This document shows, in pieces, positions 10,321 through 18,320 of a stretch of 64,000 nucleotides of DNA; position 1 is the stretch's first letter, and every line of letters begins with the position of its first letter. The position numbers and the translations under genes were made by a program. Under the pieces are notes generated by a model, which made no database searches, was not told where the DNA came from, and saw only the letters and a list, made by a program, of their open reading frames with translations. The stretch comes from Chitinophagaceae bacterium UBA7600 (GTDB taxonomy: Bacteria > Bacteroidota > Bacteroidia > Chitinophagales > Chitinophagaceae), in assembly GCA_002478885.1 (NCBI GenBank), contig DLKC01000084.1:1-64000 (forward strand). The letters run 5' to 3'.

Positions 10321-11390
10321 AGTGGATAAGCACTATATTATTTGTTGCATTGATTTTGCTGGTTGCCATTTCATGGCATGATCGGAAACCTGCGGTTCAT
10401 TCAATTAGCTTTACTGTGCCGAAAGGCTGGCCGCAACCCGTGTACGATTTTAAAAGCAATCCAATAACAGAAGAAGGCTTTCAACTTGGAAGAAAATTGT
10501 TCTATGACGGCCGCTTAAGTAAAGATGGCAATTTCGCCTGCGCATCCTGTCACCAGCAGTTTGCAGCATTTGCAACCTATGACCATGAATTGAGCCACGG
10601 CAACAATAACTCGTTTACAAGACGCAATGCACCTGCGCTGTTCAATCTTGCATGGCAGCCCGAATTTATGTGGGATGGCGGCATCAACCACCTGGACGCC
10701 CAACCGTTGGCGCCCATTACAGATACCAATGAAATGGCTGAGACAATTGGGAATGTAATTTCAAAACTAAAAGCCGATACCGGGTATAGAAGAATGTTCA
10801 AGGCTGCCTTTGGCGATGAGACCATCAATACGCAGCGCATGACCAAAGCAATCAGCCAATTTGTGGTCATGTTGGTAAGTAACAACAGCAAATACGACCG
10901 GGTAAAAAGGGGAGAAGACAGTTTTAATTTGCCACAGCGGCTGGGCTACCAGATTTTCCAGAAAAAATGTATTGGCTGCCACACCGAGCCATTATTCACC
11001 GATTATAGTTACCGCAATATTGGCTTGCCCGAAGATGATTTTCTGCATGATAAAGGAAGAATGAAAATCACCAGCAAATCATCAGACTCCCTGAAATTTA
11101 AAGTGCCTAGTCTTCGCAACGTGGCGCTCAGTTTTCCTTATTCGCACGATGGAAGATTTTATACACTGCTTGATGTAATGGAGTTTTACAGGCACAGTAA
11201 TCCTGCAGGCGCTTCTGTTGATTCATCCGTTAAACATGGAATTCCACTCAGTAATTTTGAGATAGGACAATTAACCGCATTTATGAAATCGCTGACGGAT
11301 TCAGCCTTTATCAATAATCCGCGATTTGCCCCACCAGGCTTCGAAACAAGAATGCCGGCGGCCCAGCCTGATATACATAAATCGAACTAA
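10317..11390 (+). CDS. MbnH/MauG-like di-haem cytochrome c peroxidase family protein
   Basis: This is a 357-residue protein with an N-terminal membrane or signal segment and two haem c attachment sites, CASCH at residues 75-79 and CIGCH at 218-222, the hallmark of the CcpA/MauG/MbnH superfamily. The start codon overlaps the stop codon of the MbnP-like gene (ATGA), so the two are probably translationally coupled. By analogy with MbnH it would oxidise a tryptophan in its partner. Ordinary hydrogen-peroxide reduction cannot be excluded. The segment TRRNAPALFNLAWQPEFMWD (about residues 101-120) is a conserved family stretch. It acts in the periplasm and depends on cytochrome c maturation genes outside the window. 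Confidence 0.9.
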   Translation: MKWISTILFVALILLVAISWHDRKPAVHSISFTVPKGWPQPVYDFKSNPITEEGFQLGRKLFYDGRLSKDGNFACASCHQQFAAFATYDHELSHGNNNSFTRRNAPALFNLAWQPEFMWDGGINHLDAQPLAPITDTNEMAETIGNVISKLKADTGYRRMFKAAFGDETINTQRMTKAISQFVVMLVSNNSKYDRVKRGEDSFNLPQRLGYQIFQKKCIGCHTEPLFTDYSYRNIGLPEDDFLHDKGRMKITSKSSDSLKFKVPSLRNVALSFPYSHDGRFYTLLDVMEFYRHSNPAGASVDSSVKHGIPLSNFEIGQLTAFMKSLTDSAFINNPRFAPPGFETRMPAAQPDIHKSN

Positions 11391-11406
11391 TCTTTTAAGG
11401 CCAGAA

Positions 11407-12165
11407 TTATCCTTTAAAAGTGAATAAAGAATTTGCCTGCGAGGTACAGGTTATTACAAGGTCGTTAATGCAAACATGGGCCGGAAGTGTGGCGCAATAA
11501 TAACATACGTCGGCAATGTCAGTTGCATGCAGCGGTTCGTAACCGGCGTATACAGCCTCGGCTTTTGCATTATCGCCTTTAAAACGCACGATGGAAAACT
11601 CGGTGTCAACAGCGCCGGGATGCAATGCAGTCACTTTTATTTTATATGGTAACAGGTCTATACGCTGCGCTTTGCTGATAGCTTCAACCGCAGACTTCGA
11701 TGCACAATACACGTTACCATTCGGGTAAACTTCTTTCGCCGCAGTAGAACCCATATTGATGATGTGGCCACTTCCTTTTTTTACCAGGTAAGGCAATACG
11801 GCTTTTGACACATAAAGCAAACCTTTTACATTGGTATCGATCATTGTTTCCCAGTCAGCGAGCGATGCTGCATCGAATGGATCGCGGCCCAGCGCAAGCC
11901 CTGCATTGTTGACAAGCACGTCGATCGATTGCCACTCATCAGGCAGGTTACCCAGTTCTTGAAATACGGCATCTTTATCCTGCACATCAAAAACAAGTGG
12001 TAATATCTTCACTTCGTGTTCACTCTGCAATGTTGAGGCAAGTTGCATAAGCCGGTCTGCTCTTCGGCCGGTAATTATACAGTTCCATCCGTTGACTGCA
12101 AATTTTTCAGCGATCGCTTTTCCAAACCCTGATGTTGCGCCGGTAACTAAAATAATTTTCTCCAT
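11407..12165 (-). CDS. short-chain dehydrogenase/reductase, YdfG-like
   Basis: This is a classical SDR of 252 residues. The NAD(P)-binding motif is TGATSGFG at residues 7-14, followed by NNAG near residue 89 and the active-site YxxxK as YCASK near 152. A basic GRRADR turn after the second strand suggests NADP preference. The closest named relatives by motif are the YdfG/3-hydroxy acid dehydrogenases, but the substrate cannot be read from sequence. It ends 17 bp from the convergent MbnH-like gene. The intergenic sequence around 11393-11418 has an inverted repeat CTTTTAAGG/CCTTTAAAAG that could serve both genes as a terminator. Confidence 0.92.
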   Translation of the reverse strand: MEKIILVTGATSGFGKAIAEKFAVNGWNCIITGRRADRLMQLASTLQSEHEVKILPLVFDVQDKDAVFQELGNLPDEWQSIDVLVNNAGLALGRDPFDAASLADWETMIDTNVKGLLYVSKAVLPYLVKKGSGHIINMGSTAAKEVYPNGNVYCASKSAVEAISKAQRIDLLPYKIKVTALHPGAVDTEFSIVRFKGDNAKAEAVYAGYEPLHATDIADVCYYCATLPAHVCINDLVITCTSQANSLFTFKG

Positions 12166-12227
12166 GCGGTAAAGATAAAGAGGAGCTTATTATGCTATAT
12201 TTTTAAGAAGGCAAAAATATTAATTGG

Positions 12228-12440
12228 GTCGGCTGTATATTTTCATAGCGTCGCCTGTTGTGTCACTCACTTGTGCTGTAAAACTTTGGGCGGCAAACAG
12301 TAATTTTAGCGCGGTAAAATAAAACATCAAAGCTTTTGAAAATAGTGCTGCTACTTGCAACACGCCGCTGGCAGCTCATATTTATTCTGCAGTACAAGAG
12401 TGCGACGCAACTAAATTTAACAAACGATTTGGTGTCGGGT
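12228..12440. repeat. paired inverted-repeat element with one variant arm
   Basis: The left arm core at 12257-12276 is the variant form GTTGTGTCACTCACTTGTGC. The right arm core at 12392-12411 is the standard form. The outer ends are TCGGC near 12229 and GTCGGG near 12439. The element fills most of the 301-bp gap between the SDR gene and the adhesin gene, and nothing else was seen there. Confidence 0.85.
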
Positions 12441-12466
12441 AACAAGAGAAAAGGTACCTGAATTAC

Positions 12467-15124
12467 TTACCTGATCAAAACAAAAGAGCCTTTTTTGGTA
12501 ACCAGTTTGCCATTGTAATCTACCGCCTGGGCGATGAACACATAAGTGCCCGCGGCTTGCTGTTCGCCGGCAAAATTGCCATCCCAGCCCTGGCCTTCCT
12601 GGCTGGTGCTATACAACATATTACCCCACCGGTTGAACACCCTGAAATAATTAAATTGCTTCATGCCAACGGGCTTCGGCCGAAGAATATCGTTGAGACC
12701 ATCACTGTTTGGCGTGAACGCAGTTGGTATGAATATATCGGGCGTTGATTTGTAAACAATCACTTTCATGTTGTCTTTCGCGGAGCATCCTTCCGGCGTA
12801 CTTACCGTAACAGTATAAATAATGGAGTCGATCTCAGGGCCAAGCGTAACCACCGGGTTTGCAATTTGCGTGTTGTTCATACCTGTTGAAGGAGACCAGG
12901 CGTACAACGAACCACCTGTCGCATTTAGTTGCAACGGCTCATTTATGACGATGGTTGTATCATGGCCTGCAAAGGCTTGCACCGGGGGAATTACGGTAAC
13001 CGTTATTGTGTCGCTTACTGGTTTTGGGCAACCTTTATCATCCGTGACAGTAAGTATGTATGAAGTGGTGCTTTGCGGCCCTGCAACCGGGCTAAGCGTT
13101 GTCGCTTTTATAAGAGAATTAAGAGGTGACCATGCAAAGTTTGTTGCCACAATACTGGCTTGCAGCAGCGTTGTTTTGCCAAAACATATACTTACATCGG
13201 GGCCTGCATTTGCCTGTGGATATGGAACTGCTGTGATATTTATGGCATCGGTAGCCGAACAGCCGCCAATAAAAGCCTGGAGCTTGTATTGGGAATTTGA
13301 CAGCGGTGTTATAATGGGGTTTAGCGCGGTAACGTCGCTAACGCCTTGCGATGGCGACCATAAAAATTTTAATCCGTTCGTGCTTGGGTTTAATCGAATA
13401 CCGTCGGTAAGGCAAATGGTTGTATCTGCTCCAATATTTAAAGATACCGCCGATACCACGTTCACGGTTACTGTGTCGGAATTGATACAGCCCTTTTCAT
13501 TCACCGCTACGATATAATTGGTTGTTGACACCGGGTAAACAAATGGATCTGGTATATTGGGATTGTCGATTGAAGACAATGGCGACCACGAAAATGTACC
13601 TGTACCTGTAACAGTTGACGCATGCAATTGCAAGGTGTCTTTTACGCAAATAAGTGTATCGCTGAACGGAAGCAAAATGGCTGGTTTATCTGAGATGGTT
13701 ACCTGTTTGGCAATGGTGTCGGTGCAGCCTTTGCTGTTTGTTACGATCAACTGCACATCTACGTCCTGGGCGGATGGATACAAATAGGTCGCATTTCTTA
13801 AAATGGAGGTGTCACTGGTGGTTGAAATATCACCGAAATTCCAATGCCAGCTGTCAACGAAACCATATTTCGATGTAGTAAGGTCAATAAACGTATACGG
13901 GTTAATAGAACAACTTCCGGTTACTTTAAAATCGGGAATAAAACCCGGGTAAACCTTTGCAAGGGTAGAAGCGGTATCAGAGCACTGCTGCCCCCTGTTG
14001 GTAATAAGCGTAACCTTGTAAGTGCCGGAATCTGAAAAAGAATATTCGGGTGTTGGGTCAATTGATGTGTCAGCCGCATTTTTTGGGTCGCCGAAATCCC
14101 AGTAATAAGAAGTTATGTTGTCAAGTGGCGACTCGTTTTGAAAAGTTAGATTAAACCCATCGCAGGTTTGATAGCTAGGTTTTAATTGTGCCTGCGGAAC
14201 TTTGCATTGTTCGACCCGCATAATAAAGTCCTTCTGGTGCACAGATATTTTTGTCCCGTTTCTCCATTCATTTACTAAAACATTCACTACATATCGGCCG
14301 GCTATTGCAGGGCTTAGCCCGCTGATGAGGCCTGTTTTTGAATTAATGGTCACATTTTTTCCGAGTGGCTGAATACCAGAAAATCCGTTATTAAAATTAT
14401 AATCGACGTCGTTGTATATAGGGGGGCCTGCAGCCTGCCCGTCGAGTGAAGAAATAAAGTTGCCGCCATCGTAAGCCGGGGCGAATTCGTACGATAATGA
14501 ATCCCCATCCGGATCAACGGCGCTGAAATCGATGGTGAAATTGCTTTGGTAGCAAACAAGGCTGGTGTCTTTCAAATTAAAAACAGCACTTGAGTTGTAA
14601 CCGCTGGCAAGGCTTTGTGTGCCGGGAATTGTGGCTGTATAGGTAGCGCCGGGAACCCCATTGAGCGTGGAAGCATTTGACAACACATTCTGCGATACAG
14701 CCCTGCAGCAATTCTGGTAGCTCAGCACATAGCCGGCTGTATTATCAGCCAACTCCACGGTATTGGCGTAAGTTTTTATTTCATAACAAACAGAAGGCCT
14801 CGTTGAAATACAGGCAGGGTAAGTAGATAAACTGATTGTTTCTTCATGGTCGAATGGCATGGGCAGGTCGATCGTGTTGTCATAAGGGTCTTCATTAACA
14901 AATATTCCGATCATGGCGGTCAGTGGCAGACAGGCAACATTGGTGCTTCCGCCGCATTGAACATTGCAATCTCTGAATAATCTCAAAAAGACGCGGTATT
15001 TACTTTTACCGGGAGTCGACCCTGCTCCGAGATAGGTATAATAAACTTCACCCCCGACTATGTGTGACGCGTAACTGTCAAGTATTAAGAACGATAATAA
15101 AAAAATCAAAAAAGCCTTTCTCAT
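12467..15124 (-). CDS. PKD-domain adhesin-like protein with type IX secretion type B sorting domain
   Basis: This is an 885-residue secreted protein. The signal peptide (MRKAFLIFLLSFLILDSYA) is followed by SHIVGGEVYY, a start common to large Bacteroidota surface proteins. PKD-type beta domains are recognisable by YYWDFGD near residue 340 and SWHWNFGD near 420, followed by several repeated immunoglobulin-like blocks with the pattern GxDTTIxxxxxxxLxxS. The last 91 residues form a gliding-motility-associated C-terminal domain, with FTPNSDGLND at 803-812 and VFNRWG at about 829-834. This marks it for export through SprA. It starts directly after the stop codon of the upstream hydrolase gene, with no intervening base. 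Confidence 0.93.
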   Translation of the reverse strand: MRKAFLIFLLSFLILDSYASHIVGGEVYYTYLGAGSTPGKSKYRVFLRLFRDCNVQCGGSTNVACLPLTAMIGIFVNEDPYDNTIDLPMPFDHEETISLSTYPACISTRPSVCYEIKTYANTVELADNTAGYVLSYQNCCRAVSQNVLSNASTLNGVPGATYTATIPGTQSLASGYNSSAVFNLKDTSLVCYQSNFTIDFSAVDPDGDSLSYEFAPAYDGGNFISSLDGQAAGPPIYNDVDYNFNNGFSGIQPLGKNVTINSKTGLISGLSPAIAGRYVVNVLVNEWRNGTKISVHQKDFIMRVEQCKVPQAQLKPSYQTCDGFNLTFQNESPLDNITSYYWDFGDPKNAADTSIDPTPEYSFSDSGTYKVTLITNRGQQCSDTASTLAKVYPGFIPDFKVTGSCSINPYTFIDLTTSKYGFVDSWHWNFGDISTTSDTSILRNATYLYPSAQDVDVQLIVTNSKGCTDTIAKQVTISDKPAILLPFSDTLICVKDTLQLHASTVTGTGTFSWSPLSSIDNPNIPDPFVYPVSTTNYIVAVNEKGCINSDTVTVNVVSAVSLNIGADTTICLTDGIRLNPSTNGLKFLWSPSQGVSDVTALNPIITPLSNSQYKLQAFIGGCSATDAINITAVPYPQANAGPDVSICFGKTTLLQASIVATNFAWSPLNSLIKATTLSPVAGPQSTTSYILTVTDDKGCPKPVSDTITVTVIPPVQAFAGHDTTIVINEPLQLNATGGSLYAWSPSTGMNNTQIANPVVTLGPEIDSIIYTVTVSTPEGCSAKDNMKVIVYKSTPDIFIPTAFTPNSDGLNDILRPKPVGMKQFNYFRVFNRWGNMLYSTSQEGQGWDGNFAGEQQAAGTYVFIAQAVDYNGKLVTKKGSFVLIR

Positions 15125-15931
15125 TTACGCTTTTATGTCTTTAATAAATTCAGATAATGCTGCGTTAACTTTTTCGGTTGCTTCCAACATGCCCATATGC
15201 CCGGTATTTTCAAGAATGTGCACGTACGACTTTTCCGGCAAGTGCACTTGCTGTAAAACGTCGCTCATCGGCGCGGCAATATCTTCAGAACCTATTATAA
15301 ATAAAACCGGCAGGCATGAAGTCGTCAATACAAAGCTTCTGTCCGGGCGGTTCATCATCGCAGTGTAATATTGTTGTAACGCCGGCACCGAAAATTTATT
15401 ACCCTGTTCTATCTGCGCGTCCACCTTTTCCGGATGCCTTTTTTTAAAGGCTGACCCAAACAGATTGGGGGTAACAGTTTTTAGAAAAGCATAAGCACCG
15501 TATTCTTCCATTAAAGCAATAGCCTTCTGCCTTGACTGCTTCTTTTCATTACTATCAGCGAAGGCGGTTGAATGAACCAGGCCAAATCCTGATAGGTTTT
15601 CTTTGTATTTTTCAGCAAAACTCAAAGTAATATATCCCCCCATGCTATGCCCCAACACTATGCAAGTACTTATATTTTCCTCTGCCAGAAGGGCTTTTAC
15701 ACAATCGGCATAATACTCAATTGTGTTTACAAAGAAATCATCCGAAACGGGCGATTTACCTGTGCCCGGCAGATCGGGTGTAATTACCCGGCAAATACGT
15801 TGCATAAACTCCACCTGGTCTTTCCAAATTGTTCGGTCCTCACCAAATCCATGAAGCAATATCACGGGAAGACCTTCACCAACCGAGTCATAGCAAATTG
15901 TCGCACTCTTATAAGCAAATTGTTTTTCCAT
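15125..15931 (-). CDS. alpha/beta hydrolase
   Basis: This is a 268-residue cytoplasmic alpha/beta hydrolase. The oxyanion region is LLHGFGED near residues 25-32, and the nucleophile elbow GHSMGG places the serine at 96. The probable catalytic histidine is in NTGHMGM near residue 240. No signal peptide is present. An upstream in-frame ATG at 15952 would add seven residues, but MEKQFAYKS is the usual sort of start for this family and is used here. The stop codon abuts the start of the adhesin gene, so the two are very likely cotranscribed. The substrate is unknown. A TAACTTTG box lies just upstream. Confidence 0.92.
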   Translation of the reverse strand: MEKQFAYKSATICYDSVGEGLPVILLHGFGEDRTIWKDQVEFMQRICRVITPDLPGTGKSPVSDDFFVNTIEYYADCVKALLAEENISTCIVLGHSMGGYITLSFAEKYKENLSGFGLVHSTAFADSNEKKQSRQKAIALMEEYGAYAFLKTVTPNLFGSAFKKRHPEKVDAQIEQGNKFSVPALQQYYTAMMNRPDRSFVLTTSCLPVLFIIGSEDIAAPMSDVLQQVHLPEKSYVHILENTGHMGMLEATEKVNAALSEFIKDIKA

Positions 15932-15949
15932 TTTCAATTTCAGACGCTG

Positions 15950-15957
15950 CAAAGTTA
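15950..15957 (-). promoter_or_regulatory. candidate -7 box for hydrolase-adhesin operon
   Basis: Read on the minus strand the sequence is TAACTTTG, which fits the Bacteroidota consensus TAnnTTTG, about 20 bp before the hydrolase start. No good -33 TTTG was seen at the expected distance. Confidence 0.35.
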
Positions 15958-16007
15958 CTTGTGTAATGTCTGTTTTTTAGTTGAATAAGTCAAAATACAT
16001 TTAAATA

Positions 16008-16203
16008 CCGGCTTTTAAGCCTTGATTAGGCTTTGTTGCGTCGCAATCCGTTCATCTGTATTGCACAGATTGAGCAAGATACTGTTCCTCCGTTAGCAAG
16101 TTTGCATATGTGCGGCTGGTTATATAAGTCAACATTGCTGAATTAAAAATGAAAGTACAAGAGTGCGACGCAATGGCTGTTGCTATTTGAGCTAAAGCTG
16201 GGT
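16008..16203. repeat. paired inverted-repeat element upstream of hydrolase operon
   Basis: The left arm starts CCGGCTTTTAAGCC at 16008 and has the core GTTGCGTCGCA at 16035. The right arm core at 16155-16174 ends AAT in place of AAC, and the arm ends AAAGCTGGGTT near 16203. The arms enclose about 110 bp. Confidence 0.86.
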
Positions 16204-16210
16204 TAAGAAA

Positions 16211-16258
16211 TAGAAAAAAAAAGTCTGGCATTGCCAGACTTTAAGTTTTTTTTGTTTT
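16211..16258. terminator. bidirectional terminator 3' of RRM gene
   Basis: A stem AAAGTCTGGCA/TGCCAGACTTT (16220-16242) is flanked by an A-run on the left and a T-run on the right, so it can stop transcription on either strand. It lies just after the RRM gene stop codon. Confidence 0.85.
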
Positions 16259-16264
16259 TCACTG

Positions 16265-16654
16265 TTAGTAACGGTTGTAACCTCCGCCACCTCCGCTTCC
16301 GCCACGGTTACGGTTGAAGCCACCGCCGCCGCTGCTTCCGCCACGGCTAAAGCCACCGCCGCCGCCAAAGCTTTTCTTTTTGTAGCCGCCACCACCACCT
16401 TCGCCTTCTTTGCGTGGTGCTGATTCGTTCACTACAATTTTGCGACCCAAAATTTCGGTATCATTCAGGTTGCTGATTGCGTTGCGGGCTGCCTCATCGT
16501 CACTCATTTCAACAAAACCAAAGCCCTTGCTGCGATTGTTGTTGAATTTGTCTGTTACGATTTTTGCAGAAACCACTTCGCCGTAGGGAGAGAAAAGGTT
16601 ACTGAGGTCCTCACTGGTCATTTTCCAGTTAAGATTGCCAATGTAAATGTTCAT
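16265..16654 (-). CDS. glycine-rich RRM RNA-binding protein
   Basis: This is a 129-residue single-RRM protein of the bacterial cold-inducible Rbp type. RNP2 is IYIGNL at residues 3-8 and RNP1 is KGFGFVEM at 43-50. After the RRM (to about residue 80) the tail is Gly/Arg/Ser/Asn-rich with repeated GGGG and FNR/YNR motifs, which usually binds RNA loosely and may help condense it. It probably acts as an RNA chaperone in the cytoplasm. The leader upstream has complementary segments that could fold, as often seen for cold-shock mRNAs. The gene is monocistronic, closed by a strong terminator. Confidence 0.95.
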   Translation of the reverse strand: MNIYIGNLNWKMTSEDLSNLFSPYGEVVSAKIVTDKFNNNRSKGFGFVEMSDDEAARNAISNLNDTEILGRKIVVNESAPRKEGEGGGGGYKKKSFGGGGGFSRGGSSGGGGFNRNRGGSGGGGGYNRY

Positions 16655-16691
16655 GGTTTATAAATTAAAATAAAAAAAGGGCCAAAAGCAG

Positions 16692-16757
16692 TTATCCAAA
16701 AACCAAAAACATTTACCCCTAAACGTTCAGGAATGGTAGCACTGTTCCTTTGGATAA
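16692..16757 (-). promoter_or_regulatory. structured 5' leader of the RRM gene
   Basis: A perfect 9-bp inverted repeat TTATCCAAA (16692-16700) and TTTGGATAA (16749-16757) encloses two smaller hairpins, TTTA-CCCC-TAAA (16713-16724) and GGAA...TTCC (16730-16748). All lie about 40-100 nt before the start codon, in the probable mRNA leader. A role in temperature response is inference. Confidence 0.5.
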
Positions 16758-16946
16758 ACGAAAATAATTAAAAAGTTATTAATCCGACAATTAAAATTTC
16801 AGCTCTGAAAATGTTTACAAAATAATGATAATTGCCCGTAGAACGTAGCTTTTGGCAGTTAATATTTACTGTAGTGTGCCAATGATGATTTTATGGTAAG
16901 TGTTTAATTAGCGGTTCGCAAATAGCGTTTTTTAACACGCATTGCC

Positions 16947-16954
16947 TACTTTTG
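16947..16954 (+). promoter_or_regulatory. -7 promoter box of efp
   Basis: TACTTTTG exactly matches the Bacteroidota -7 consensus TAnnTTTG and lies 25 bp before the efp start codon. The -33 region is T-rich (CGTTTTTTAA) but lacks a clear TTTG. Confidence 0.55.
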
Positions 16955-16978
16955 CGCCCTGATTAAAAAATTACCATT

Positions 16979-17545
16979 ATGGCAAATACCGCTGACATTA
17001 CCAGAGGAATGATTTTGAAACTCGATGGAAGCCTTTATTCTGTGGTGGAATTCGGGGAAAATAAAACTGCCCGTGCCGCTGCTAAAGTTTGGGCGAAATT
17101 AAAAGGGGTAGACAATAGCCGCACAATCGAAAAGACATGGAATAGCGGTGAAACTATTTACCCGGTAAGAGTTGAAAAAAAGGCATTTCAATATTTGTAT
17201 AAAGATGAGTCGGGTTTTAACCTGATGAACAACGAAACCTTTGAACAAATTGCATTAGCCGAGCAAATGATCGATGCCCCGCAATTTTTAAAAGATGGAA
17301 GCGAAGTTTTTGTTTACATTAATACAGAAACAGAATTACCGATAGGTGCCGAGTTGCCGGAAAAAATAAACTTATTAATTACCTATTGTGAACCCGGCGT
17401 GAGAGGGGATACCGCAACCCGCGCTCTTAAGCAGGCTACTGTTGAAACCGGCGCCTTTGTGAATGTGCCACTTTTTGTTAATGAGGGTGAAATAATAAAA
17501 GTAAATACCAAGACCGGCGAATATGTTGAAAGGGTAAAAGAATAG
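16979..17545 (+). CDS. efp: elongation factor P with non-canonical loop
   Basis: EF-P binds stalled ribosomes and promotes peptide-bond formation at proline runs. The 188-residue length and three beta-barrel domains fit. The C-terminal signature is recognisable in the run from GDTATRALKQATVETGA to VPLFVNEGEIIKV. The domain I loop is unusual: where typical EF-P has a PGKG tip carrying the modified lysine, this protein reads FGENKTARAAAKVWAKLKG (residues 25-43), two residues longer in my manual alignment. I recall similar loops in Chitinophagaceae but cannot check that here. No modification gene (epmA, epmB or earP) is nearby. A hairpin terminator follows the gene. Confidence 0.95.
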   Translation: MANTADITRGMILKLDGSLYSVVEFGENKTARAAAKVWAKLKGVDNSRTIEKTWNSGETIYPVRVEKKAFQYLYKDESGFNLMNNETFEQIALAEQMIDAPQFLKDGSEVFVYINTETELPIGAELPEKINLLITYCEPGVRGDTATRALKQATVETGAFVNVPLFVNEGEIIKVNTKTGEYVERVKE

Positions 17546-17568
17546 CATATTCAACATCAAATAAAGCT

Positions 17569-17600
17569 AAAAACAGGATACTTTTCATATCCTGTTTTTT
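17569..17600 (+). terminator. rho-independent terminator of efp
   Basis: The stem AAAAACAGGATA / TATCCTGTTTTT with a short CTTTTCA loop sits 24 bp after the efp stop codon and ends in TTTTTT. Confidence 0.85.
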
Positions 17601-17733
17601 GTATTTATAGAGACAAAAAAGAATATGCAACATTTTGAAAAAGTGACCATTTATTGTCAAAAAATGTCTATTTTGCCCCTCCTTTTAGGGTAAAATCTCT
17701 CAAAAATTTACGAAACCCCAAAAAAATTGAACT

Positions 17734-18204
17734 ATGGACTTTAAGCAGATTCAGGAGCTTATTAAGATAATTAATAAGAGCAATATCGGCGAGATAAGTG
17801 TAGAGGAGCCAGACTTTAAAATTACCATTAAACAGAAGGAAGAAAGTGTTCAAACCATAGTAGCCGCTGCACCTACCCCGCAAGTGTATGCACCCGCACC
17901 GGTTGCTGCGCCTACAGTCAATGGCCCTGCGGCACCCGCTCCCGCAAGTCCAAAACAAGATAATTTGCTTACTATTAAAAGCCCGATGATAGGTACATTT
18001 TACAGGAGATCTTCCCCGGAAAAACCGGCTTTTGCCGAAGTGGGGGATGAGGTATCTCCAGGTAAAACGGTTTGCATTATAGAAGCTATGAAACTGTTCA
18101 ACGAAATTGAAAGTGAAGTAAGTGGGAAAATAGTTAAGGTGCTTGTAGAAGATGCAAGCCCTGTTGAGTATGACCAGCCACTGTTTCTGGTAGAACCGGC
18201 TTAA
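17734..18204 (+). CDS. accB: acetyl-CoA carboxylase biotin carboxyl carrier protein (BCCP)
   Basis: BCCP carries the biotin that shuttles CO2 from biotin carboxylase to carboxyltransferase in the first step of fatty acid synthesis. The 156-residue protein has an N-terminal dimer segment, an Ala/Pro-rich linker (residues 43-73), and a biotinyl domain whose EAMK motif puts the biotinylated lysine at 120. The TFYRRSSPEKPAF segment includes the protruding thumb of the AccB subfamily, which separates it from other biotinyl domains. accC follows after 116 bp, separated by a hairpin. Confidence 0.97.
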   Translation: MDFKQIQELIKIINKSNIGEISVEEPDFKITIKQKEESVQTIVAAAPTPQVYAPAPVAAPTVNGPAAPAPASPKQDNLLTIKSPMIGTFYRRSSPEKPAFAEVGDEVSPGKTVCIIEAMKLFNEIESEVSGKIVKVLVEDASPVEYDQPLFLVEPA

Positions 18205-18216
18205 ATTGATAATGAG

Positions 18217-18275
18217 GCAATTTGAAATTAATAGATGTTCATAAGAGCATTGCTGTTTCAAATTGCTTTTTATTT
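18217..18275 (+). terminator. hairpin with T-tract between accB and accC
   Basis: A perfect 11-bp stem, GCAATTTGAAA (18217-18227) and TTTCAAATTGC (18256-18266), with a 28-nt loop is followed by TTTTTATTTT. It looks like a partial terminator or attenuator inside the acc operon. Confidence 0.6.
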
Positions 18276-18320
18276 TGGCCTAATCTCAAAGACCCAATTT
18301 TCAAATGCTAAATTGAAAAA

